Below are positions 8,951-16,881 of a stretch of DNA of 34,380 nt, one piece after another. A program made the position numbers and the translations under genes. The number at the start of each line of letters is the position of its first letter. Within the stretch, counting starts at the first letter, position 1. Source of the DNA: UBA6164 sp964344155 (GTDB lineage: Bacteria; Patescibacteriota; Gracilibacteria; BD1-5; UBA6164); contig CAYFMG010000010.1 of NCBI GenBank assembly GCA_964344155.1, forward strand, positions 1 through 34,380, read 5' to 3'. The notes beneath the pieces are model-generated. The model saw nothing but the letters and a program-made list of their open reading frames with translations, was not told where the DNA came from and did no database searches.

Positions 8951-8983
8951 ATTACTATTTTAGTAATATTTTAAAAAAAGCAA
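8951..8983 (-). promoter_or_regulatory. Candidate sufC promoter with overlapping palindromic operator
   Basis: ATTACTA-TTT-TAGTAAT (8951-8967) is a perfect 7-bp inverted repeat 32 bases upstream of the sufC ATG. A TTGCTT box (8978-8983 on the minus strand), identical to the -35 proposed for infA, lies just upstream. A repressor bound here would block the promoter, and the IscR-like protein encoded at 2450-2842 is the obvious candidate. The rest of 8968-9223 is AT-rich with no further recognisable element apart from a stray TTGACA at 9122. Confidence 0.4.
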
Positions 8984-9223
8984 ATTTTTTAATATACTTT
9001 TTTTATACACTTTGTTTTAAAATAGACTAATGTTAACAAAATGTTAAAAAACCTATTTTTTTTAGCTTTATATACAAGAACTTATTTTGGACATTTTGTC
9101 TACTTGTTTTTATAATATTGTTTTGACATATAGAAAAAAAAGAATAAAACATATAGTATAGTTTTGCTATAAATAGAGAGAAAAAAGGAACAATTAACAT
9201 TTTTTTAACATTTTAGAAGAAAT

Positions 9224-10165
9224 ATGGACAAATTAAAAGATATTGAAAGTAGACATATATCAGTACTTTTAAATGAATTAATAGAAAGTATAAATATAAA
9301 CAAAGATAAAAAAAACATAATTGTTGACGCTACTCTATGAATGTGATGACATGCCAGCATAATAATAAGTCAGATGAATCCTTGAGATATTTTTATTTGA
9401 TTTGATGCTGATATAAAAAACCTAGAATTAGCTGAGATAAGATTAAAAGAAATAAACAAAGACAAAAAAGTTGAAATAATATTAATTAACTCAAATTTTG
9501 TAAATCTAAATAATGAGTTAAAAGATAGATGAATTGAGTACATAACATGAATTTACTATGACTTATGATTGTCTTCCCTGCATTTAGATGAAGCAGACAG
9601 GTGATTTAGTTTTATGTTAGATTGACCTCTTGATATGAGACTTGATAAATCAAAGTGAAAAACAGCAGCAGACATTGTTAATTCTTATACACAAGCAGAA
9701 CTAAGAGAGATTTTTATAAAATATGGTGAAGAACCTGGAGCAAATAAAATTGCTCATAAAATAGTAGATCTAAGAAAAAAAGAAAAATTTAAAACAACTT
9801 CTAGCCTAAGTGAAATAATACCATGATGACCAAAAACAAAATCAAGAATATTTCAAGCTATAAGAATAGAAGTAAATAAAGAGCTAGAAAATATAGAAAA
9901 ATCTTTAAACGATGCTATAAAATTACTAAAAAAAGATTGAATTATTTTTGTTATAAGCTTTCATTCTTTAGAAGACAGAATAGTTAAACATATATTAAGA
10001 AAAGAAACAAAAGATTGTATATGTAGTGATTTGATATGTAGTTGTGGACACAAAAAAAGCCTAAAAGTAATAACAAAAAAACCTATAATACCAACAGACG
10101 AAGAGATAAAACAAAACCCTAGAAGTAGAAGTGCTAAAGCAAGAAGTGCAGTAAAAATAGTATAA
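9224..10165 (+). CDS. rsmH: 16S rRNA m4C1402 methyltransferase RsmH
   Basis: 313 residues, normal RsmH length. It contains the SAM-binding 'DATLGMGGHAS' loop (three of its glycines are TGA), 'FIGFDAD', the signature 'LDEADRGFSFMLDGPLDMRL' and the C-terminal 'FVISFHSLEDRIVKH'. It methylates C1402 of 16S rRNA. About 15 of its 18 glycines are TGA and only 3 are GGN, the heaviest recoding among genes I counted. It starts a plus-strand run rsmH-ftsL-like-recR, resembling the start of a dcw cluster. The start ATG lacks a clear SD. Confidence 0.95.
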
Positions 10166-10198
10166 CCTATTATATCCTTATAATTCCCCCATACAAAA

Positions 10199-10564
10199 GT
10201 GAATAAAGTAGTTATAAACAAAAACATAAAAAGAAACTATTTCTCTGAAAGAAAAAAAGAAAAGGAAAAAATGGATTTTTGAATAAATTCAACTTATATA
10301 GCCTTACTTTCTCTTATTTCTTTAATGTTATTATATTATGTTTGGATTTTAAATGTAAATGCAACAAAATGATATAATATAAGAAAATTAGAAATAGAAA
10401 AAAAGACTCTTTTAATGGAAAAAGAGCTTCTTGATGTAAAAATAGCTGAACTTGAAAGTCTTTCAACTATCCTGTGAGATGATGATTTACAAAACATGGA
10501 AAAAATAGAAGAACCTGAATATCTAGTTATTAAAGATGATGTACAATATGTATATAATAATTAA
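10199..10564 (+). CDS. FtsL-like septum protein
   Basis: 121 residues from GTG at 10199, the first start after an in-frame TAA; ATG at 10271 is an alternative. A basic cytoplasmic N-terminus (VVINKNIKRNYFSERKKEKEK) is followed by one membrane helix (YIALLSLISLMLLYYVWIL) and a heptad-like coiled coil (RKLEIEKKTLLMEKELLDVKI). This is the bitopic layout of FtsL/DivIC proteins, and its place directly after rsmH matches ftsL in the dcw cluster of many bacteria. Sequence alone is weak for this family, so the call rests on topology and position. Confidence 0.7.
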
Positions 10565-10576
10565 AAAACAACATAA

Positions 10577-10616
10577 ACTCACCCCTAAGTCCCCTCTCTT
10601 ACATAAGAGAGGGGAC
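10577..10616. repeat. Palindromic repeat family A copy, likely terminator after ftsL-like gene
   Basis: CTCACCCCTAA flank, then 13-bp arms (GTCCCCTCTCTTA and its complement) with a 2-base gap at 10589-10616, followed by TTTTTT. It sits 12 bases after a stop codon and could act as an intrinsic terminator. Same family as 5727-5763 and 11299-11336. Confidence 0.85.
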
Positions 10617-10678
10617 TTTTTTATTGAAAAATTTAAATTCTATATATAATAAACTAAATTTAAAACTAGTATAAAAAA

Positions 10679-11287
10679 ATGCCTGAAGCGTTAAAACAAT
10701 TAATAAACTCTATAAGTTACCTACCTTGAATATGAGAAAAATCAGCTACAAAATTAGCTTTTTTCTTATTAAATTCAAACAAAAACTTTGTAGAAACTCT
10801 AAGTGAAAATATAGTAAATATAAAAGACAAAGTAACTTTTTGTAAAAACTGTAATTCCCTAACAGATATATGAAAAGATACTTGTAGTATCTGTTCAGAT
10901 GAGTCTAGAGATAAAACAAGTATTGCTGTAATTGAGGAATATCTTGATATGATAACACTGGAAGAATCTTGATGATATAAATGATCTTATCATATTTTAT
11001 GATGAGCTATATCTCCTATAAACTGAGTATTTATTTGAGATCTAAATTTTGAAAGTTTATTTAAAAAAATATCTGATGCTGACTGAAAAATAGAGCTTAT
11101 TTTAGCTACAAACCCAAATATAGAATGAGAAGCAACAAGTACTTATATAATTGAGGAAATTTCTAAAAGAAAACTTAAATATAAAACAAAAATAACAAGG
11201 CTTTCTAGATGACTTTCTAGTTGATATATAGAATATGCTGACAATATAACCATAGCAAATGCTCTAAGAGAAAGAAAAGAGGTTTAA
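10679..11287 (+). CDS. recR: Recombination mediator RecR
   Basis: 202 residues, standard RecR length. It has the N-terminal HhH 'ISYLPGIGEKSATKLAFF', a four-Cys zinc finger 'FCKNC...TCSIC', a Toprim domain starting 'IAVIEEYLDM' with 'LATNPNIEGEATSTYI', and the C-terminal 'RLSRGLSSGYIEYADNITI'. Glycines of the HhH and Toprim motifs are partly TGA. It works with RecO/RecF in loading RecA. It is flanked on both sides by family A palindromes. Confidence 0.95.
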
Positions 11288-11298
11288 TTTTATCATAA

Positions 11299-11336
11299 CT
11301 CACCCTTTAATTCCCTCTCTTACTTAAGAGAGGGAA
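11299..11336. repeat. Palindromic repeat family A copy after recR
   Basis: CTCACCCTTTAA flank then 12-bp arms TTCCCTCTCTTA / TAAGAGAGGGAA with a 2-base loop (11311-11336). It begins 12 bases after the recR stop, the same offset as the copy behind the ftsL-like gene. Confidence 0.85.
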
Positions 11337-11364
11337 AATATAGTACTTTATTAATAATATAATT

Positions 11365-11553
11365 ATGTCAGAATTTGCTCCACCTTGATCAAATGCTCAT
11401 ATGACTCCTGCTCAAGTAAAAAAATATGTAGCTGATATGAAAGCTGCTCAAATAATAGCCCAAGAAAAACTTGAATTAGCTAAAGCTTCCTGAGAGTTTG
11501 AAAAAGAAAAGAAAGAACTTCAAGATATAGAAAAACAGTTAGATAATTTATAA
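11365..11553 (+). CDS. Small coiled-coil hypothetical protein
   Basis: 62 residues: a short Pro-rich head (MSEFAPPGSNAHMTP) and one long charged helix (QVKKYVADMKAAQIIAQEKL onward). Two TGA glycines show it belongs to the native code-25 gene set. No family recognised. Its last codons lie inside a perfect 40-bp palindrome shared with the end of yvcK on the other strand. Confidence 0.65.
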
Positions 11554-11570
11554 ATTATCTAACTGTTTTT
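11531..11570. terminator. Perfect 40-bp palindrome, bidirectional terminator between converging genes
   Basis: Bases 11531-11550 and 11551-11570 are exact reverse complements, A-rich at one end and T-rich at the other. The two stop codons (11551-11553 plus, 11555-11557 minus) sit at its centre, so the arms are also coding for the last residues of both proteins. Confidence 0.85.
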
Positions 11571-12541
11571 CTTATTAAATTATCCAAAACTGCAGCTATT
11601 TTATCATAGCTATGTCTTACACAAGTATGTTCATGAAGTAAGTCTGCTTCTATTACCTCGTATGACTTTGCTCTGAAGTATTTATGAGTTTTTACTTTTA
11701 CTGGTTTTTTCTTTTCTAGAGATTTATATTTCTCAGCCATTTTATCTGATATATATCAATCATTTACAATTACATAATCAATAATATCTTTTCATAAATA
11801 TTTCTCTACTACATTTACAAAATCAATTGCTTCAAAATCCGTTGTTTCCCCAGGTTTTGTCATAAGATTACAAAAATATATTACTTTTGCTTTCTTGTTT
11901 GCTTCTATGGCTTCTTTTATTCATTTTACTAATAAATTTGGAACTATAGAAGTATACAAATCACCAAATGATATAATTATTACATCTGATTTTTCTATAG
12001 CTTTTATCGCTTTTGGATTAGCATATGCCTCAGGTGTTAAATATGCTTTTTTTATTGGTGATGATTTTTCATCTAAGTTTAAATCAATATTTGTTTCTCA
12101 TTCTACTTTTGTACCATCCTCAAGCTTTACATTTAAGTGTGATTGTTGTAAAGTAACAGGTATAACTCTTCACTTTACTTTAAACATTTTAGCAACTTGT
12201 TTTAATCATTTATCAAAGCTTCAAGTTATCTCTGCCATAGCTGTTATTATCAGGTTTCAAAGACTATGTCATCATACTGAACAATCTTTATCATATCTAT
12301 AATTAAACAACTCTTTAACCACATCATGTTCTTTTGATAATGCCATTATTCATCTTCTCACATCTCATGGTGGTAACATATCAAATTCTTCTCTAAGTAC
12401 TCAAGTTGAACCTCAGCTATCACTCATAGAAATAATAGCTGATATATTATAATCATCATTATCTCTTATACTAGAAAGCAATCAATAACTCCCATTTCAT
12501 CAACCTATTGTTGTAATATTTATCTTATCTGTTTTTGGCAT
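11555..12541 (-). CDS. yvcK: YvcK-type (CofD-like) gluconeogenesis/cell-shape factor
   Basis: 328 residues. The N-terminal glycine loop 'TTIGGGNGSYGLL', then 'ISMSDSGGSTGVLREEFDMLPPGD' as two adjoining motifs, 'GGHSLGNLIITAM' and 'DVIIISFGDLYTSIVPNLLVKGI' are typical of the YvcK/CofD-like family, here in the UDP-sugar-binding YvcK branch. YvcK in Firmicutes binds UDP-GlcNAc and supports cell-wall synthesis on gluconeogenic media. Many family glycines are TGA. It lies 6 bases from the alaS stop, so is probably co-transcribed with alaS. Confidence 0.9.
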
Positions 12542-12547
12542 GTTTTT

Positions 12548-14368
12548 TTAGTCTTTAATTAATACTGCTTTTATTCTCCTTACTCATCTACTACTTGCTT
12601 GTTCTTTTTTGATTTTGAATCTTCACATAGAACCTGTATTTTCTACATGAGGTCCTCAACATAATTCTTTTGAATATATATTCCCCTCTTTATCTTTAAA
12701 CGTATACACTTTTACTGTATCTGGATATTTTTCCCAGAAACTTCACTCAACTCAAGCCTCTTTTGCTTCATTTTTATTCATATGATCAAGATCAACAACG
12801 CAACCTTTTTCTATAGCTTCATTTACAAAAGCTTCTACTTTATCAAGTATATCTCTTTCTACTTTTTCATCATTATTGAAATCAAATCTAAGTCTTTCTG
12901 GTGTAATATTTGATCCTTTTTGATGAACATGTTCTCATAAGTGTTTTCTAAGTCATGCTAAAAGTAAGTGTGTAGCTGAATGAAGAGCTGTTGTTTCTTC
13001 CCCGCTATCAGCTAGTCCTCATTTAAATTTTTGCTCTGCTCAAGCTCTTGATTTTTCTTGGTGTTTCCTGTGGGCTTCATGAAATCATTCTTCTCATACA
13101 GTTAATCCTCTTTCATGAGCTAATTCCATAGTCATCTCAAGTGGAAAACCATAAGTATCATATAATTTGAATGCTTTGTCTCATGATATATTTGTAATTT
13201 TTACTCATGATCTCTCATATGCTATTTCAAAACCTTTTAATAGTTTTTCAAACTCTTTTAATCATTTTTCAAGTGTTGATCCAAATTGTTTTTCTTCTCT
13301 TAATATTTCAGATACTATTTCTTCTCTTTTTTCTATCATATGAGGGTAAGCAGCTCATAGTTTATCTATAACTACTTCTGCTACTTTGTATAAGAATTCT
13401 CAACTGTAGCCTAGCTTGTATGCTTTTCTTATAGCAATTCTCATAAGTCTTCTAAGTACATAACCCCCATCTACATTACTTGGTAATACTCAATCACTTA
13501 TCATTACAGTAGCAGTTCTTAAGTGATCAGCTATTACTCTAATTTCTGACATAGTTTCATCACTATATTCTACTCCTATTTCTTTTGATATAGAATCTAT
13601 TATTTCTATAAATATATCTGTATTGTAAACTGTTTTTTCTCCATTTAAAGTGGCTGTGATTCTTTCAAGTCACATCCCAGTATCCACATTTTGGTTAGGT
13701 AGTTTTACTAGACTTCCATCTTCTAGTCTATTGTATTCCATAAATACATTATTCCATATTTCCATCCAATTATCTTCATCTGTTTCTACATTTGATCCTG
13801 CTGGTGGAAACTCAGTTTCTCATACCCAGTAAAATATTTCAGTATCTGGTCCACATGGTCCATGTTCTCAAGCTGCCCACCAGTTTTCTGATTTTGGTAG
13901 ATAAGATATTCTTTCTTTTGGCATTCAAGCTTTTTCCCAAATAGCAGCTGACTCATCATCTCTTGGAGCATCCTCATCTCACTCAAATACTGTAACTGCT
14001 ATTTTTTTAGGATCTAGTCCTAACCAGTCAATACTAGTTAAAAATTCATAACTATAGGCTATAGATTCTTCTTTAAAATAATCACCAAGTGACCAATTTC
14101 CTAGCATTTCAAAAAATGTTAAATGAGAATTATCTCATACTTCTTCTATATCTCATGTTCTTATACATTTTTGACTATCAGCTAATCTCTTCCCTGATGG
14201 ATGTGTTTCTCATAATAGATATGGAACTAATGGTTGCATTCATGCTGTATTAAAAAGTACAGTAGGGTCATTTTCTGGTACTACTGATGCTGATGGGATT
14301 ATAGCATGATTTTTAGACTTAAAAAACTCTAGATATCTTTCTCTTATTTGGTTACTTGTATATTTCAT
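12548..14368 (-). CDS. alaS: Alanyl-tRNA synthetase, compact form lacking the C-Ala domain
   Basis: 606 residues against about 870 for a full-length bacterial AlaS. The class II catalytic core is intact: 'VLFNTAGMQPLVPYLLG', 'KCIRTGDIEEVG', 'LTFFEMLGNWSLGDYF' and 'VDTGMGLERI'. The editing domain keeps the zinc ligands in 'HSATHLL' and 'CGGPHVENTG'. The protein stops about 35 residues after the last motif, so the C-Ala/oligomerisation domain is missing. Charges tRNA-Ala and clears Ser/Gly mischarging. The start ATG gives the canonical N-terminus. Confidence 0.95.
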
Positions 14369-14444
14369 TTTTTATTTTTTTATTAAGTTTTAAAAATACT
14401 GGATAGGAGTTTAACTAAAAACAAAAAAAAAACAAGGCTATTTT

Positions 14445-14473
14445 TTGATTAAATAAAGAAATTATGATAAAAT
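14445..14473 (+). promoter_or_regulatory. Promoter of the 14502 gene (shared with its paralogue)
   Basis: TTGATT (14445-14450), 17-base spacer and TAAAAT (14468-14473). The block, including the spacer start AAATAAAGAAA, is nearly identical at 16827-16855 before the paralogous gene. Confidence 0.7.
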
Positions 14474-14501
14474 TTAATTAATCTTAAATATATAATTTTA
14501 T

Positions 14502-16010
14502 ATGGGAGAAGAAAACATAAATTTACGGAATCTAATTGAATCTTCTGATTCAGACAAAGAGATTGAGAATGAAGTTTATAATGAACTTAAAAATGCTCAG
14601 TCTATTTTAGAGTATGCAAAAGATTCTCCCTTATATGAAAAATTTCAAAAAGAATATCAAGAGTTAAGAGATAAAATAATAAGCTCAGTAGAAAATGATA
14701 AAATAATAACTAGACAAGAGTTAAAAGAAATAAAATGGGAAGCTGAAAATATAAGTGCTCTAGAAGATCAACAAAGTTCAAAGAAAGAAAAAACAAGAGA
14801 TTTTAGTAAAATAGAAGGTTTAGAAAAAATAATAACAAGAGATATAATAGATGCTATAGATATGTCTTATGAAATAGACAACTTAGAACAAGTTATAAAT
14901 TTATATAATATTTCTCCAGAGAAAGCTAGGGAATTTTTAGAAAATACTGAAGACTTTCCTAATGAATTAATAGATAAAACCTTAAATGCTTTAGAGAAAA
15001 GAAATAAGTTTATATCTGAGGAACATAAAAAAGAACGTGAAAGAATTGAAAAAGAATTAAAAGAAGTAGTTAAAGTATTAAAAGAATATGGTATTGGTGA
15101 TGAAGCATCAATGTCTGAAGAAATAGATATAAAAGATTTAGAAGTTGATTCTAACTTAAGATTACAAGTAATAAATGATTTAAGATATCAAAAAGTATCA
15201 ACTCTTGAAATAATAAGAAATCATGAAGAAATTTTAAAGTCAGGTAGTGATCCTAAAAGAGAAGAAAAAAGAAAGCAAACTATTCTCAATCTTAAAAGAA
15301 ATATACAAGAAATTGACCATGCTATTAGTATTTTAAAACAATTTGAAAATATAAAAGATATTGAAAAAAGTAGAAAAAGAATAAAAGCTGAAAATATAGA
15401 AAAATTAGAACTAGAAGAAAAAACTAAAGAAAAAGACGATGATAATCATCAAGAAAAAGGTACTGAATCATATACAAGTAAAGAAAATACTTATGAAACT
15501 GATTATGAACTGAATACGTCTTGATCTGTCCCTGTGGTAGAAACAAGTAACTGAAGTAAAATAGAAATATCTGTTGATGAAGCAAAAGTTATACAAAACA
15601 ACCCTGAAGCAATAAAAAATTTGGTTAATTTCTATAATTTCTTTAAAGAACTAAACCTAAGCTCTGTTTGGGAATATAGAAATGAATTAATGGTTGCTAT
15701 TTGAGATATAAATATTGATCCTAATGATAACTCTGTAGACAAAGAAGAGTTAAGAAAATTTTGAAATAAACTACTTACTTTTGTTACAAATATCTGAAAA
15801 GAAGAAAAAGAAAAAACAAAAGTAAATCTAACAACTATTTCTGAAGTAAATATGGCATTAAGGGATTTCTCTTGAGAGGACTGAGAGTTCAGTGATAATG
15901 CAACTTTTAATATTGAATGAGAGGATGCTTTTGCAGCTAAATTAAGGCAACATTGAATTATTTGATGAGCATATTTTCATATACATAAATTCAGAGAAAA
16001 TTTGAAATAA
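14502..16010 (+). CDS. Large helical protein, paralogue A of a two-member family
   Basis: 502 residues when TGA is Gly; without recoding it stops at residue 340. N-terminal domain (residues 1-90, 'EIENEV...SILEYAKDSPLYEKFQKEYQEL') and C-terminal domain (about 350-502, 'VNFYNFFKELNLSSVWEYRNEL') are both shared with the 16882 protein. The middle is Lys/Glu-rich coiled coil. No signal peptide or membrane helix. 'NDKIITRQEL' and 'DPNDNSVDKEEL' faintly resemble EF-hand loops. All six glycines in residues 1-340 are GGN, while all eleven after that are TGA, an abrupt switch. Family and function unknown. Confidence 0.85.
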
Positions 16011-16050
16011 AAAAAATAAGAAAAACTAGATTAGTCTTTCTTATTTTTTT
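16011..16050. terminator. Bidirectional hairpin terminator
   Basis: AATAAGAAA / TTTCTTATT arms with flanking A and T runs between the converging ends of the 14502 gene and the 16031 gene. Confidence 0.75.
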
Positions 16051-16537
16051 CTTTTTGTTCTTGTATAAATTTTACCATATTATCAGTAATACTTACCATA
16101 TGTTTTTTTCTTGGTTTCTTTTTCACTTGTTTTCTTTCTACTTGCTTGTTATCTAGTTTTAAAGGACTCAAGCTCTCTGTTGACATTATTTGTTCTTCTA
16201 CTTTTTGTTCTTTTCCTCAGAATAATCATATAGGAAAACTAAGTCATACTCAAAATACAACATCATCTTTATCTCAATTTTTTTTGCTATCAACTGTTAA
16301 ACCAAATTTCATCTCATCTTCCTGATTTTTGTGTCCTACTATACTTTGTGTAATATCCATTTTTTCCACACTATAAAGACATTTAGCATAAGAACTAAAC
16401 AGGTTTACATTATCACAATCCTGTAAAATTGTATATGTTTCAGCTTTTACTTCATCAACAACAAAACTTGTCATTAACGAAAATCACAAAACCTGAACAA
16501 AGGTCTTTATAGACCTATTATCTATATTATTTTTCAT
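16031..16537 (-). CDS. Predicted exported small protein
   Basis: 168 residues. The N-terminus MKNNIDNRSIKTFVQVLGFS followed by LMTSFVVDEVKA looks like a signal peptide with a cleavage site after 'VKA'. The mature part contains three cysteines and a Gly-rich hydrophobic stretch 'DDVVFGVGLSFPIGLFGGKE' that could be a membrane-associated strand or short helix, then a strongly basic tail (VERKQVKKKPRKKH). Family not recognised. It lies 10 bases after the 62-residue gene at 16548, in the divergent space between the two large paralogues, so might be functionally linked with them (inference). Confidence 0.65.
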
Positions 16538-16547
16538 TTAGTTATTA

Positions 16548-16736
16548 TTATTTTTTTATATATCAGTCTATTTCTTCTACTAATCAAGGAACAAAAGTTT
16601 GTAATTCTTTATATCCATGAAATCATTTACCTTTTTCTAATACTGCTCTAGTAATTTTTCAATATCTACCTATAACAGCGCTAGTACGATCATCACTAGC
16701 TCAAGGTTTTCCTAATCCTCTTCCTAGTTTTGACAT
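16548..16736 (-). CDS. Small hypothetical protein
   Basis: 62 residues, starting MSKLGRGLGKPGASDDRTSA and continuing with a basic and aromatic remainder. Both GGA/GGT and TGA glycines occur, consistent with native coding. No family recognised. It is transcribed divergently from the 16882 gene and probably with the exported protein downstream. Confidence 0.6.
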
Positions 16737-16826
16737 AATTTTTTAGTTATTTTTAAAAATACAATCAGTATTATACTTATTTTCTTTAAAAGTCAATAGT
16801 AATTCTTTTTTTATAGTCTCTATTTT

Positions 16827-16855
16827 TTGATTAAATAAAGAAAATATGCTAAAAT
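16827..16855 (+). promoter_or_regulatory. Promoter of the 16882 gene
   Basis: TTGATT (16827-16832), 17-base spacer and TAAAAT (16850-16855), matching 14445-14473. An ATG at 16846 falls inside this promoter, which is why the start is placed at 16882. Confidence 0.7.
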
Positions 16856-16881
16856 TAATAAAGAAAATTAATAATAATGTT

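Noticed and set aside
9122..9175. TTGACA at 9122 as the rsmH -35 box
   Set aside because: The nearest TATAGT or TATAAA is more than 20 bases away, so the spacing does not fit a sigma-70-type promoter.
8920..9223. tRNA or riboswitch in the sufC-rsmH divergent region
   Set aside because: No cloverleaf, T-loop GTTCRA or recognisable aptamer core is seen; only AT-rich promoter-like sequence. I found no tRNA elsewhere in the window either.
11895..12302. Plus-strand 135-residue ORF
   Set aside because: It lies entirely antisense to yvcK, which has clear family motifs.
16846..16881. ATG at 16846 as start of the large repeat protein
   Set aside because: It lies in the spacer of the promoter shared with the paralogue; the paralogue alignment starts at the ATG at 16882.
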